From an uncultured Bacteroidota bacterium (GTDB lineage Bacteria; Bacteroidota; Bacteroidia; Flavobacteriales; Flavobacteriaceae): 64,000 nucleotides of DNA. Under the pieces are notes generated by a model that saw only the letters and a list, made by a program, of their open reading frames with translations, did no database searches and was not told the origin of the DNA. Positions 41,674-51,061 of this stretch are shown piece by piece. Every line of letters starts with the position of its first letter. The first letter of the stretch is position 1. The translations under genes were made by a program, and so were the position numbers. The stretch is from contig CACOGA010000004.1 in assembly GCA_902626585.1 (NCBI GenBank), forward strand, positions 41,422-105,421. Reading direction: 5' to 3'.

Positions 41674-42365
41674 TTCAAAAATTTTCTTACAGTAGGCGAA
41701 GATACAAACCAAAGAGAAAATCCACTCATTACAGTTATAAGACCCAATAGTGAGAAGATTCTTAAAATTGTGTTATTAAAATCATCTCTTCCTTCATAGT
41801 CCATTGTATGGGTCATCCATAAGAAATCAAACCACCTCCAATCTCTATGTCTTACGGTTTGAAATTTTGCATTTTCAATCGAGACATATGCTTTTAAATT
41901 CTCATCTGATGAATAATTGATCACATAAGCTGGAAGTAATTTTTGTCTGTATTCATGATGTTTCCCAACCTCAAAAATTGTTTCGACACTGGAAATCTCT
42001 AATCCACTCCTCATGTGATTATTAGCTATGTAAATCGCATCCTCTTTGGAAATTGTTTTTTTATTTTTCCCATTTCTTGCATTGTATAGATAAGATTCAT
42101 TGATTAAAAAGAAAGGTTCTTTTTGGATATCACGAATTTCAATTGTTTTAATTGTTTCATAATGATTTAGATCTGAGGGACTAATTAAATTTTCAAAAGC
42201 CATCGGTTTGTAGTCAAGATTTTTAAATTGATTTCCGTGAATTTCGTCCAGGTCCGTCCAGCTAAAATATAATCCACTTATTGTCCACATCAAAAATTGT
42301 AGCCCTAAAAAAAGCCCTAAATACCTATGTGCTCTTCTAATTTTGTGTGAAATTTTTCTATTCAT
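41670..42365 (-). CDS. PepSY-type membrane protein
   Basis: A 231-residue protein with one helix near the N-terminus (HRYLGLFLGLQFLMWTISG) and one near the C-terminus (ILRIFSLLGLITVMSGFSLW), enclosing a periplasmic PepSY-like region (SKEDAIYIANNHM). The basic start and HRYLG motif are typical of PepSY proteins that resemble ferric-reductase or heme-linked membrane proteins. It overlaps the monooxygenase start by 4 bp and could serve it as an electron-transfer or membrane partner (inference). Confidence 0.75.
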   Translation of the reverse strand: MNRKISHKIRRAHRYLGLFLGLQFLMWTISGLYFSWTDLDEIHGNQFKNLDYKPMAFENLISPSDLNHYETIKTIEIRDIQKEPFFLINESYLYNARNGKNKKTISKEDAIYIANNHMRSGLEISSVETIFEVGKHHEYRQKLLPAYVINYSSDENLKAYVSIENAKFQTVRHRDWRWFDFLWMTHTMDYEGRDDFNNTILRIFSLLGLITVMSGFSLWFVSSPTVRKFLK

Positions 42366-42414
42366 TTTATTTGTAAGCGGTATTCTAGGGGTGCCAGTAG
42401 TTAGATCTATGTAA

Positions 42415-42510
42415 TTATTTATTTATAAATTTTTTATAGAAAGTATAAAGAATTGCATAAATAATAAGTATAATCCATAGATATAAAAACACATCATTTT
42501 TATAGCCCAT
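42415..42510 (-). CDS. Possible 31-residue membrane peptide
   Basis: MGYKNDVFLYLWIILIIYAI followed by LYTFYKKF and a short end; a single helix with a basic tail. It precedes the PepSY gene in transcription order by about 50 bp. The length alone makes it uncertain. Confidence 0.3.
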   Translation of the reverse strand: MGYKNDVFLYLWIILIIYAILYTFYKKFINK

Positions 42511-42575
42511 TATTTTTGGTAATTGAACAGTTAGTTAGGACAATTTAATAAAAAATAAATAATTGTTCTCTAATT

Positions 42576-43817
42576 TTAATCTCCACAGTATTGCTCGGAT
42601 ATTTCTTCGAGCATAACTTCGGATTGAATTGTCATCACAATCAAATCACCTTGTTCGTCTTCAAATTCCATTGTGATCGGAAAAACCAATTCAAAATCCA
42701 CATTACACTCCATAGTATTACAATTATTTGAAGACCACTCTTCAATGAAAGTGATGATTTCTTCTTCACTGTTTCCAGTAAATTGATCGCCGTTTGGGGC
42801 TTCAACAGTTATTGGGTAAACTATTTCACCGCAGGAATCAAGTCCGTCTTCATCGGTATTATCATCATCGCTGTAGCAATGCTCATCTAAAAGCTCTTGT
42901 AATTCTTCTTCAGTATTTATCGTCAAAATCTGGTATTGATCATTTGTTTCGGAATAATATTCAACTGTAAGTGGGAATACTAATGAAAAATCTCCACAAT
43001 TATCGCCATTACAATTTTGATAGTATTGATCTATATATTCATGTAAGTAGTATTCACTTTCCACATAAATAATATCTCCTTCTGGATTCTCAATTGAAAT
43101 AGGGTAAACGAGATCAACACAATCAATCTCAAACCAACTTCCATCATCCAACCCATTATTAACCTCCTCAGCACATACATCAAAATACATCTCCAGTTCT
43201 TCATAGCTTCCAATTTCAATTACTTCTTGCGCCTCATTTCCATTTTCATTCTCAAAATAAAAAACAATATTTATCGGAAAGTTAATTTCAGGCAATCCAT
43301 CGTACTCTTCACTCATCTCATAATATAAATCGACAGCTTCATACAATTCATTTTCATTACCCACTGATACTTGAGATCCGTCAGGCATAGTTACTGTAAT
43401 AGGAAATTGTATATCAAAACACATATAATTTACCCACTCTTCAAAAGCATCGTAATCACCATCATTGTCCTCATCAAAATTTTCATCAAAAAGTAGCTCA
43501 CCATTTTCGTCAAAGTATATGTAAAGTATATTTAATATAGACATCAAATTTCTGGACTGCCTTCTAAGTTTTACCTCATAGCCGATGCTTTCAGCGTATA
43601 ATATCAATTCAGCTGTGATATTATTTTCTAGATTATTTATGTGATCTTGAGAAACTTCAGGCAACTCATCAAAACTAATTTCAATTTTACCTTCGTGGTT
43701 TTTGATTAATTGAATGTGCTCTTCTATCGTTAGGTTGTCAATAGAATTATCTGTTTCTGAGTCAGAGCAAGAAAAAATCAGTAAGCTTAACAAGAATAAA
43801 TGAATATACCTTTTCAT
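42576..43817 (-). CDS. Acidic lipoprotein with six tandem repeats
   Basis: A 413-residue lipoprotein (SLLIFSCSDSE, Cys about 17). Residues from about 130 to the end are six repeats of 40-50 residues, each opening with a strand such as FPITVTMPDG, FPINIVFYF, YPISIENPEG, FPLTVEYYSE, YPITVEAPNG and FPITMEFEDE and closing with an acidic helix (EELQELLDEHC). Paired Cys mark most repeat ends. DENFDEDNDGDYD resembles a calcium-binding loop. It is strongly acidic throughout. No family function is known to me; surface binding is a guess. Confidence 0.7.
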   Translation of the reverse strand: MKRYIHLFLLSLLIFSCSDSETDNSIDNLTIEEHIQLIKNHEGKIEISFDELPEVSQDHINNLENNITAELILYAESIGYEVKLRRQSRNLMSILNILYIYFDENGELLFDENFDEDNDGDYDAFEEWVNYMCFDIQFPITVTMPDGSQVSVGNENELYEAVDLYYEMSEEYDGLPEINFPINIVFYFENENGNEAQEVIEIGSYEELEMYFDVCAEEVNNGLDDGSWFEIDCVDLVYPISIENPEGDIIYVESEYYLHEYIDQYYQNCNGDNCGDFSLVFPLTVEYYSETNDQYQILTINTEEELQELLDEHCYSDDDNTDEDGLDSCGEIVYPITVEAPNGDQFTGNSEEEIITFIEEWSSNNCNTMECNVDFELVFPITMEFEDEQGDLIVMTIQSEVMLEEISEQYCGD

Positions 43818-43886
43818 AAAATTGACTATTTTGTACAATATACAAAAATTGCAATTTGTGCATAATTTGTTATTTTACGTAATACC

Positions 43887-44423
43887 ATGAGAGATATATC
43901 AACATTGAAATTAAATATTTTAGGGATGGGCGTTAACGGAATTATTTTATTTATGATGTTCAAACTTCATTATGAAGGCGATATCGAAATACTTGAAATA
44001 ATCAAGGGTTATTATGAGTTCACAATTCCATTATTTTTTGTAGTAATTAATTCATTAGTTTATAGGGTTACAGTGAATTCTACTGGGATTTATAAATCCT
44101 TACTTTTTCCAAAAATCAGATATAGAAGTGGTACATGGAGTGAAATCAAGCATTTTATTCATGTTACTGAGTTAAGTAAAGACGACAAAGGGAAAGAGAA
44201 AAGACATGAAACTATATGGTTTGTAGATTTTAATGATAAGGTATGCTTTAGAATGTCAAAACAAAATCCTTTAAGTGAGGGGGAAAATATGCGTAAAATC
44301 CTTTCAGTTGTAAAACAAAGGGAGGTTGAATATCCAGAAAAATTAGTTTATAGAAGTCCATTTTGGTACAGGGTAGGTCTTTGGAAAGTAGATTATTCAA
44401 AAAAAGAAAACTCTGAATTGTAA
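43887..44423 (+). CDS. Membrane-anchored protein of unknown function, 178 residues
   Basis: Not recognised. Two N-terminal helices (about 8-26 and 43-60) and then a cytosolic beta-rich part (RVTVNSTGIYKSLLFPKIRY, WSEIKHFIHV, FVDFNDKVCFRMS) that resembles a PH-like domain. It is divergent from the acidic repeat lipoprotein. Confidence 0.55.
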   Translation: MRDISTLKLNILGMGVNGIILFMMFKLHYEGDIEILEIIKGYYEFTIPLFFVVINSLVYRVTVNSTGIYKSLLFPKIRYRSGTWSEIKHFIHVTELSKDDKGKEKRHETIWFVDFNDKVCFRMSKQNPLSEGENMRKILSVVKQREVEYPEKLVYRSPFWYRVGLWKVDYSKKENSEL

Positions 44424-44443
44424 ATTATTTTTTATCTTTCAAC

Positions 44444-44761
44444 ATGCATCGTTTAGTAGCATTTTTATTATTATTTACTTTAACTTCATTTTCGAATAAC
44501 AACCCTCAATTTGATGAATTTAAAAATATATCATTTGATGAATTTAAACTTCAGAACAGCTTTCAATCGCAGTTAAACAGTATTTTTATAAAGCCTGAAA
44601 AAAAGATTTTATTGCCAAGCGGGCCATTAAATGATTTAATAAATAAATTTGCAAATACTAACTACCTTTCACTTAAAATCAAGAGCTCCAGAGAAAGGCA
44701 AAATGAACTAAAGATTTCATTTTCTAAAAGTTCATTGGCAATCCGGTACATGCTGGACTAA
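44444..44761 (+). CDS. Secreted protein of unknown function, 105 residues
   Basis: Not recognised. A signal peptide (MHRLVAFLLLFTLTSFS), then a short doubled FDEFK segment (QFDEFKNISFDEFKL) and a polar, Lys/Ser-rich remainder. It follows the preceding gene by 20 bp. Confidence 0.45.
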   Translation: MHRLVAFLLLFTLTSFSNNNPQFDEFKNISFDEFKLQNSFQSQLNSIFIKPEKKILLPSGPLNDLINKFANTNYLSLKIKSSRERQNELKISFSKSSLAIRYMLD

Positions 44762-44762
44762 A

Positions 44763-44852
44763 TTAGTAAATCATCGCTGTAATCAATCTGTAAAGAAACC
44801 AACTGATAATTATTGCGTAAAAATACTTTCTATTTTTTTTATACCATTCCAT
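44763..44852 (-). CDS. Possible 29-residue membrane peptide
   Basis: MEWYKKNRKYFYAIIISWFL and then YRLITAMIY; a basic start and one helix. It starts 2 bp after the metalloprotease stop, so it would be the last gene of that transcript. Compact spacing supports it; the size limits certainty. Confidence 0.4.
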   Translation of the reverse strand: MEWYKKNRKYFYAIIISWFLYRLITAMIY

Positions 44853-44854
44853 AT

Positions 44855-47161
44855 TTATTCACTTATAGATTTCAAATATTTATAATGAGAACCACCTCTT
44901 CTTTTAGCAAGTTTATGAATTTTGTATTTGGTATCTAATAAAGAACTTTTAATACTTGGATTTAATTTTTCTTCACCCATAAGCTCGTCAATTCTTTCAA
45001 CAAAATTTATTTGTAATCTTTGCTCAGATAGATCAGGATTTTCAGGATTTTTCACAATTGTTTTAAATAAATTTTCGATTAATTCTTCAACCGAAAGAGG
45101 GTCACCTTCTAAAGATTCTCTTGCCGACAACATTCTATTTAATTTACTTACACTCAATATCCTGTTAAATGCACTTAGCTGTAAGCCCTGAAGCGAACCC
45201 AAAACTCCTTCAGCTTTTATTTGAGATATTAAGCTTTTATCCATTAGCCAGTTTTGAGTATTCCAAAGGTTTTTTTCCATGAATTTTAATGCTTGTAATT
45301 GTTTATCAATATCAACATTTACATACCTTACAACTCCTTTTTGATTTTCATTATGAGGGGTGTCATAAATACCACCCACAAGGTTTAGGACATGGTAGAC
45401 ATACCTTCTGTATACTCCGATTAATTCTCCGTAAAGCTCATTAAGTTCATTATAATTTTCTTTGGGTTCTATCGTCCATTCTTTTAAGTTTTTCGCAACA
45501 ATTTTTAAATTACTGATGCCATACAGACTAGCTTTAACAGGGTCATCACCAATATTTTCTGTTTGAGAATTTGGATCGTTTCCGTATCCACCAAACATGT
45601 ACATTGGACTTAATGATTTTTCATCAACAAAGTTTTTAAGAATTTCTTTTTCTTCCTCTGGGCTCTTACCAAAATATCTATAACCCCATTCTATTGAGTA
45701 ATCGTCGTAGGGTCCTAGCTGTCTAACAAATCTGATGTTTTTATCATCTGGTTGCGCCACATAATTATATCTCGCATAATCCATAATAGTGGTTGCAATC
45801 CCATACTTTTGAGTAAAGGTTCCTGATCGGAGCGAGTCAACAGGGTAAGCACTACTTGCTTTCATATTATGTGGTAATCCCAAAGCATGTCCTATTTCAT
45901 GTGCTATGACCTGCCTCATCATTTCACCAATTTCATTTTCCGGAGTGAATAACGTTCTTGCACTTGGATTCGCAGCTCCTGTTTCCAAAAGGTATCGGTT
46001 TCTGTAAGATCTCAAATGGTTGTGGTACCATACAATATCACTTTCAATAATCTCACCAGTTCTTGGGTCGGAAACACTTGGCCCCATAGCATTTCTGGTG
46101 GTAGATGCTACATATCTAACAGTCGAATATCTGATATCCTCAGGACTAAAGTCTGGGTCTTCTTCTTTACTAGGAGGGTCTTTAGCAATTATGGCATTTT
46201 TAAATCCTGCTTTTTCAAAAGCACTATTCCAATCCTCGATTCCCATTTTAAAATACTTCCTCCATTTTAGGGGAGTTCCCGGATCTAAGTAGTAAACAAT
46301 TGGTTTAATAGGTTCAACTAATTCACCTCGATTGTAGGCCCCAACATCAGATGGTTCAAGTCTCCATCTTCTTATTATGTTATAACTATCCGACTTTAAT
46401 TTATCTGAACTGTAATTTATTTTATTTACCGTGAACCATCCTACCCTTTCATCCTCATATCTAATAGGCATTGGATTTTCTGGCAGAGCAATTATGGAGT
46501 GGTTTACCTGAAAACTAAATGTTTTTGTATTATTTCCTCTTGGAGCTTTGTTAGCAGTAAATGTTAGTGTGTGGAGTATTTCGGTGTTTTGAGGAAAGCT
46601 TCTTGCAGAGTCAATAAAACTTCTTTTTTTATCAACTCCCCCAATTTTATAATTATCCTTTTCGTATGATCTTACAATATTGAAACCAGGTGAATCAGAC
46701 ATAAAATAGCTTGACATATCGATTAAATATTTATCACTTTCAGAATTGATAATATCAAATGCACCTAATATAGGTTTGAAATTATTTACGGAAACACTGT
46801 TGGAAATAGGGTCTTCTTCATCTGAAATATTTGTAAAACTAACCTCCTTTAGGAGAATTTTTTTTCCATGCTTTTCAAATTGAACGACATGTTCAGCCGT
46901 TTTTGAACCGGCATTTAAATATCCTGCATAATTTCCAGGAAGCTGAGCTAGTCTTGTTACTACCAAAAGCTCCATCCCTAATAAATTTTCAGAAATTTCA
47001 AAGTATAATTTATTTTCATCATTAGTGAATGTATTGATTAAACCTTCACTAATTTTCATGTCAACCGTTAATGAGTCAATTGTCTTTTGTTTATTTTCCT
47101 TTTGAGCATAAACATTAGAAAATAAGTTTATGCAAAAGACAAAAATTAATATTTTTCTCAT
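44855..47161 (-). CDS. Secreted zinc metalloprotease (DUF5117/DUF4953 family)
   Basis: A 768-residue exported protein (signal ends ...NVYAQ). The zinc-binding motif is HEIGHALGLPHN, an HExxHxxGxxH of the metzincin type, followed by a Met about 38 residues on (ATTIMDY), probably the Met-turn. The N-terminal DUF5117-like part (LAQLPGNYAGYLNAG) and the C-terminal helical region match a family widespread in Bacteroidota and thought to degrade proteins outside the inner membrane. No type IX sorting signal is visible. Confidence 0.9.
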   Translation of the reverse strand: MRKILIFVFCINLFSNVYAQKENKQKTIDSLTVDMKISEGLINTFTNDENKLYFEISENLLGMELLVVTRLAQLPGNYAGYLNAGSKTAEHVVQFEKHGKKILLKEVSFTNISDEEDPISNSVSVNNFKPILGAFDIINSESDKYLIDMSSYFMSDSPGFNIVRSYEKDNYKIGGVDKKRSFIDSARSFPQNTEILHTLTFTANKAPRGNNTKTFSFQVNHSIIALPENPMPIRYEDERVGWFTVNKINYSSDKLKSDSYNIIRRWRLEPSDVGAYNRGELVEPIKPIVYYLDPGTPLKWRKYFKMGIEDWNSAFEKAGFKNAIIAKDPPSKEEDPDFSPEDIRYSTVRYVASTTRNAMGPSVSDPRTGEIIESDIVWYHNHLRSYRNRYLLETGAANPSARTLFTPENEIGEMMRQVIAHEIGHALGLPHNMKASSAYPVDSLRSGTFTQKYGIATTIMDYARYNYVAQPDDKNIRFVRQLGPYDDYSIEWGYRYFGKSPEEEKEILKNFVDEKSLSPMYMFGGYGNDPNSQTENIGDDPVKASLYGISNLKIVAKNLKEWTIEPKENYNELNELYGELIGVYRRYVYHVLNLVGGIYDTPHNENQKGVVRYVNVDIDKQLQALKFMEKNLWNTQNWLMDKSLISQIKAEGVLGSLQGLQLSAFNRILSVSKLNRMLSARESLEGDPLSVEELIENLFKTIVKNPENPDLSEQRLQINFVERIDELMGEEKLNPSIKSSLLDTKYKIHKLAKRRGGSHYKYLKSISE

Positions 47162-47265
47162 ATTTTATATTTTCTGACAAGTTACAAAACCCTTTGAAAA
47201 ATTAAATTAGTATTAGGAATTCTTTCATTTTTTTTCTTAATTGCAGCAGCAAATAAATATATCAA

Positions 47266-47712
47266 TTGAAAGTGGATTTAATTTTTGCCAACAATCAAGA
47301 CATTTCAGAACTTATGACAATTTTATTGTTAAATATTTTTGTTGTCTTTTTTATTTCCAAGTTTATTTATCTAAAATTCAACAACAAGAGTAAAAAGTCC
47401 TTAAATGAATTTTTCTTTACTTACAACTCAGCAGGACTTATCACATTTTTACTTTGCTTTTTATTAAGTAACGTTAAATTAGATTTAGGTTTTGCCTTAG
47501 GTCTTTTTGCAATCTTTGCCATATTAAGATTTAGAACTGAAACCATTAAAGTAAAAGAAATGACATATTTCTTTGTCGTTATTGGTGTTTCTGCAATTAA
47601 CGCGCTTTCGAATAACAATGCTAGTATTGTTGAGTTGGTCATAGCTAATGGCTCAATAATATTGCTATTACTTATTTTAGAGTTTACGATCCGTAGGTCC
47701 TCTTCTGAATAA
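47266..47712 (+). CDS. DUF4956 membrane protein
   Basis: A 148-residue protein with four helices (about 18-36, 53-72, 74-90, 122-140). The segment LGLFAIFAILRFRTETIKVKE is the DUF4956 signature. The start is TTG. In other genomes the family stands beside VTC/polyphosphate-related CYTH proteins; none is seen here. Confidence 0.8.
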   Translation: MKVDLIFANNQDISELMTILLLNIFVVFFISKFIYLKFNNKSKKSLNEFFFTYNSAGLITFLLCFLLSNVKLDLGFALGLFAIFAILRFRTETIKVKEMTYFFVVIGVSAINALSNNNASIVELVIANGSIILLLLILEFTIRRSSSE

Positions 47713-47778
47713 ATTGTCACATTAAGACAATATTTATTAATTTTTTATGTTATAATGTTTTAAATAAATATTAATAAC

Positions 47779-48276
47779 ATGAAAAAACTTATTTTTTTAT
47801 TGTCAGTTTTTATTGGCTTTTCTTGCGCTAATCCAACAGACATGGTACCAGCTGTTGATGCTGATCAAGTTGTTGCAGACATAACATCTATGTCAAACGA
47901 TTTTCAATCAGCATACATCACAAGGGACTGGAACACTGCAAGCAAATGGGTTTCGGAGGAATTAGGAACAACTATTTATAATTCAAATGGATCTTCTTTA
48001 ACCGTTCAAAGTGAGGATGAGGTAAATGCAGAAAGAGGATGGGATTTTGGTACATTTGAGATGTCAAACCATCAGGTTTTCTTGTCATCTGACATGAATA
48101 CAGCTGTTGTCACTTTTGATGCAGATGGTCTTATCAATTTTGTCGATGGAGATCAAAATGTCCCTTATGCGACTAGAGCTTCTCAAACTTGGGTAAATGA
48201 AAATGGAGCGTGGAAAGTTATGCATTCCCATTGGTCACCAAGAACAAACTCACAAGGAATTCCACAAGCAAATTAG
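47779..48276 (+). CDS. NTF2/SnoaL-like lipoprotein
   Basis: A 165-residue lipoprotein (FIGFSCANPTD, Cys about 16). The domain fits the DUF4440/SnoaL-like group: NDFQSAYITRDWNTASKWVS and the final ASQTWVNENGAWKVMHSHWSP, with the W-K-h-x-H-x-H/W end typical of the group. A terminator follows directly. It is one of six such exported proteins in the window. Confidence 0.78.
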   Translation: MKKLIFLLSVFIGFSCANPTDMVPAVDADQVVADITSMSNDFQSAYITRDWNTASKWVSEELGTTIYNSNGSSLTVQSEDEVNAERGWDFGTFEMSNHQVFLSSDMNTAVVTFDADGLINFVDGDQNVPYATRASQTWVNENGAWKVMHSHWSPRTNSQGIPQAN

Positions 48277-48296
48277 ATTTTTGTTTTTGTAGATTG

Positions 48297-48325
48297 AAAA
48301 AACCCCGATTTACGGGGTTTTTTTT
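48297..48325 (+). terminator. Rho-independent terminator
   Basis: AACCCCG-ATTTA-CGGGGTT with A-run before and eight T's after. Confidence 0.85.
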
Positions 48326-48344
48326 ATTTATTAACTTTACTAAT

Positions 48345-49121
48345 ATGAAAACAAAAAAAGAAATAGTAAAGGACTGGATAACAAGATATACTGGAGTAGA
48401 AATTTCAGATTTTGGAGAGTATATTTTATTGACAAATTTTCAAAAATATGTTGATGAATTTGCTTCTTTTAATAAAGTTGAGGTAAACGGACTAGACAAA
48501 AATATGCCGTCATCAACTCACAATAATATCACAATAATAAATTTCGGTATGGGAAGTCCAAATGCCGCTACGGTGATGGATTTATTAACCGCATTAATGC
48601 CTAAGGCTGTATTATTTTTAGGTAAATGTGGTGGATTAAAAAATAGAATTAAAATTGGAGACTATATTTTGCCAATCGGTGCAATAAGAGGAGAAGGAAC
48701 TTCAAATGATTACTTCCCAATTGAAGTCCCAGCTATGCCTTCATTTTCCTTACAAAGAGCAATTTCTTCAGCTTTAAAATATAATAAAACTGACTATTGG
48801 ACGGGTACAATTTTTACAACTAACAGAAGGGTTTGGGAGTTTGATATTAAATTTAAAAAGTACCTTAAGAAGGTGAGGGCTTATTCAATTGACATGGAAA
48901 CGGCTACTTTATTTACTGTTGGTTTTCATAATAGAATTCCAACGGGAGCATTACTTTTGGTTACTGATCAACCCATGATACTTGATGGTATTAAGACTAA
49001 AGTTGAAGACGATAAAAACTCAAAGCTATATGATAAAAACCACCTTGAATTAGGGATTGCCTCTTTAAATGAAATCATTAAATATGACGGCACGAATACT
49101 GTTAGACATCTAAAATTTTAA
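48345..49121 (+). CDS. AMP nucleosidase (short bacteroidal form)
   Basis: A 258-residue protein of the purine/uridine phosphorylase fold that hydrolyses AMP to adenine and ribose-5-phosphate. INFGMGSPNAATVMDLL and LFLGKCGGLKNRIKIGDYIL are the phosphate/ribose-binding parts, and YSIDMETATLF is the family signature. The ATG at 48345 is chosen: an in-frame ATG at 48210 would run through the terminator and the preceding gene. Confidence 0.88.
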   Translation: MKTKKEIVKDWITRYTGVEISDFGEYILLTNFQKYVDEFASFNKVEVNGLDKNMPSSTHNNITIINFGMGSPNAATVMDLLTALMPKAVLFLGKCGGLKNRIKIGDYILPIGAIRGEGTSNDYFPIEVPAMPSFSLQRAISSALKYNKTDYWTGTIFTTNRRVWEFDIKFKKYLKKVRAYSIDMETATLFTVGFHNRIPTGALLLVTDQPMILDGIKTKVEDDKNSKLYDKNHLELGIASLNEIIKYDGTNTVRHLKF

Positions 49122-49131
49122 ATACTTAGAT

Positions 49132-49581
49132 ATGAGGATTTTTTGTTTCACTCTCCTAATTTTTTCAATTTCTTTTTCTCAAAATGAAGTTAAACACTCG
49201 GATATAATCGGAGAGTGGGAGATTAATGTTAAGGTCAAACAACTTTTAAAGAAAGAAACAAAGAAATTAGATATGCTTGAGAAATTAGCAGCAGAGTTAG
49301 CTATCGGTCTAGCTGAGGATATTATTGATTCAGCAGATATGTATATTCAATTTAAAAAAGACAATATCGCAATCTTGACGTTAGATTTTTTAGACTATCA
49401 GGAAGAAGAACAAATTAAGTGGATGCTAATTAATGATGAAATTTTAATAGATGATTCATTGAATAAAAAAATAAATATTGGTTCTGAAAATAATACATGG
49501 GTTCTAGAAAATGATTTAATCTATCTAAAAGATAAAAACGATGAACTAAACAGAGGTGTTTTCCTGAAAAAAATATCTTAA
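49132..49581 (+). CDS. Secreted lipocalin-like protein, 149 residues
   Basis: Signal peptide (...IFSISFSQ), then DIIGEWEINVKVKQL, which resembles the start of lipocalin-like Bacteroidota proteins, and alternating strands (IQFKKDNIAILTLDF, EDIKWML-type segments) to GVFLKKIS. The family call is tentative. It follows AMP nucleosidase by 10 bp. Confidence 0.55.
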   Translation: MRIFCFTLLIFSISFSQNEVKHSDIIGEWEINVKVKQLLKKETKKLDMLEKLAAELAIGLAEDIIDSADMYIQFKKDNIAILTLDFLDYQEEEQIKWMLINDEILIDDSLNKKINIGSENNTWVLENDLIYLKDKNDELNRGVFLKKIS

Positions 49582-50789
49582 ATATTTATCTCAAAAGTCA
49601 AGCCCGCATTTTCTTTAAGTCTAATTAAAAGAGGATCTCCTAGTGCAACCGATGGGGTTAGTATTCCAAAAGTTTTGGGCGTCTTATCTAGAGCCAAACA
49701 AACTGCACTTTCAGCCAACATTTTTGAAGTAGACCCGTATCCTGGATCCATATCTCCGATTACCTTGCTTAAATATATTTTGTCACCAACTGTTAAATAA
49801 AATCGGAGATTATAATATCCATTTGTTCTGGTTTTTTCGGAGGGACCTTCGCCAGCTTTAGGTAAAATATAGTCAACTAAATTCTTTAATAAGCTACCCT
49901 TTTTTCTTGTTGCCAAAAAAATTGGTATTAGACTAAAGTAGCCTTTTAATTTGCCTGAAATTCCTTTTCCTGTAAGGGTTGCTTCATCATAGGAAAAGCC
50001 AGAGCCGTACTTAAAATCAATTAATGCATGGCTCCTTCTTACAATTTTAGTATTGATTCCTGCCATAACAAATGGGGCAACCCATGAGTTTGAAATCTTG
50101 TCAAAAACCACTCTTTGTAAATCATACTTGTCAGGACCAGATTGTTTATCAATAGGGTTTAGACCATAGGGATTCATCAAAGTTTTTCTAACGTCTTTAT
50201 CAACCCTAGCCTCCTCCAAAACGTTGGAGAGACTGTTGTAAGTTCCTCCGCTTATTCCGCCTTTGGCTCCAGCAACCCTCATATTAATCTTACTTGCATA
50301 TTTTCCTGTCCTTTCAAAAATCTTTTTTTGAGAATAATAAACTCCCATATCCGACGGAATAGAATCAAAACCACAAGAATTAATTATTTTAATACTTTTT
50401 TCTTTAGCTTTTTTATGATACTTGTCAATAATTCTTCTTATCCACTGGGTCTCCCCAGTGATATCACAATAATTTGTACCAGTTTTGATACAAGCCTCTA
50501 TAAGATTAGTACCATGTTTTGCATAGGGACCGACTGTTGTACAAATCACTTTTGTTTTAGAGCTTAGTTTAATTAGACTTTCAATATTATTGCTATCCGC
50601 AATAAAAATCATTTTTTCATTAAGATTCAATTTCTTGCAAATGGTTAATAATTTTTCTTTATTTCTTCCCGCTATTCCCCAGACAAGTTTGGTTTTCGAG
50701 TAGGTATTTTTAATATGCTGACAAACTAATTGACCGGTAAATCCTGTTGCTCCCCAAATTATTAAGTCAAGTTTATTTTCGTTTTGCAT
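49578..50789 (-). CDS. Saccharopine dehydrogenase-like / trans-acting enoyl reductase family protein
   Basis: A 403-residue NAD(P)-binding protein. The Rossmann motif is IWGATGFTGQLV at residues 11-22, followed by CTTVGPYAKHGTNLIEACI, CDITGETQWIRR and NSCGFDSIPSDMG, all typical of this family. Related proteins act as enoyl reductases on polyketide-like lipids; the substrate here is unknown. Confidence 0.85.
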   Translation of the reverse strand: MQNENKLDLIIWGATGFTGQLVCQHIKNTYSKTKLVWGIAGRNKEKLLTICKKLNLNEKMIFIADSNNIESLIKLSSKTKVICTTVGPYAKHGTNLIEACIKTGTNYCDITGETQWIRRIIDKYHKKAKEKSIKIINSCGFDSIPSDMGVYYSQKKIFERTGKYASKINMRVAGAKGGISGGTYNSLSNVLEEARVDKDVRKTLMNPYGLNPIDKQSGPDKYDLQRVVFDKISNSWVAPFVMAGINTKIVRRSHALIDFKYGSGFSYDEATLTGKGISGKLKGYFSLIPIFLATRKKGSLLKNLVDYILPKAGEGPSEKTRTNGYYNLRFYLTVGDKIYLSKVIGDMDPGYGSTSKMLAESAVCLALDKTPKTFGILTPSVALGDPLLIRLKENAGLTFEINI

Positions 50790-50798
50790 ATTTAAATT

Positions 50799-50981
50799 TT
50801 ATTGATCTATTTTTTCGGATTGAAACATAATAACCTCGTTGTTTTCTACTAAAATATCAAAATTGATTGGATTACAACAAACCTCACAATCTTCGATAAA
50901 ATTTTGATTTTTCACAGACGGATCGACCATTTTTAGTTGATTTTCCCAGCAGTATGGACAATTGAAATATTCTTCCAACAT
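50799..50981 (-). CDS. CPXCG-motif cysteine-rich protein
   Basis: A 60-residue zinc-ribbon-like protein: first knuckle FNCPYCWEN, second EDCEVCCNPINFDI. This matches the CPXCG-motif family of unknown function. It lies 9 bp before the saccharopine-dehydrogenase-like gene in transcription order. Confidence 0.85.
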   Translation of the reverse strand: MLEEYFNCPYCWENQLKMVDPSVKNQNFIEDCEVCCNPINFDILVENNEVIMFQSEKIDQ

Positions 50982-51061
50982 AAAACTGAATTTATATTAC
51001 AATATTATAATAAAGAATGAGATGATTCATTAAATTCACAAATAATTATTAATTAGATATT

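Noticed and set aside
46016..46292. Two plus-strand reading frames inside the metalloprotease gene
   Set aside because: They are antisense to a conserved coding region with a clear HExxH motif and have no signals of their own.
48210..48344. A longer N-terminus for AMP nucleosidase
   Set aside because: It would overlap the end of the NTF2-like gene and cross a strong terminator; the sequence from 48345 has the family start.
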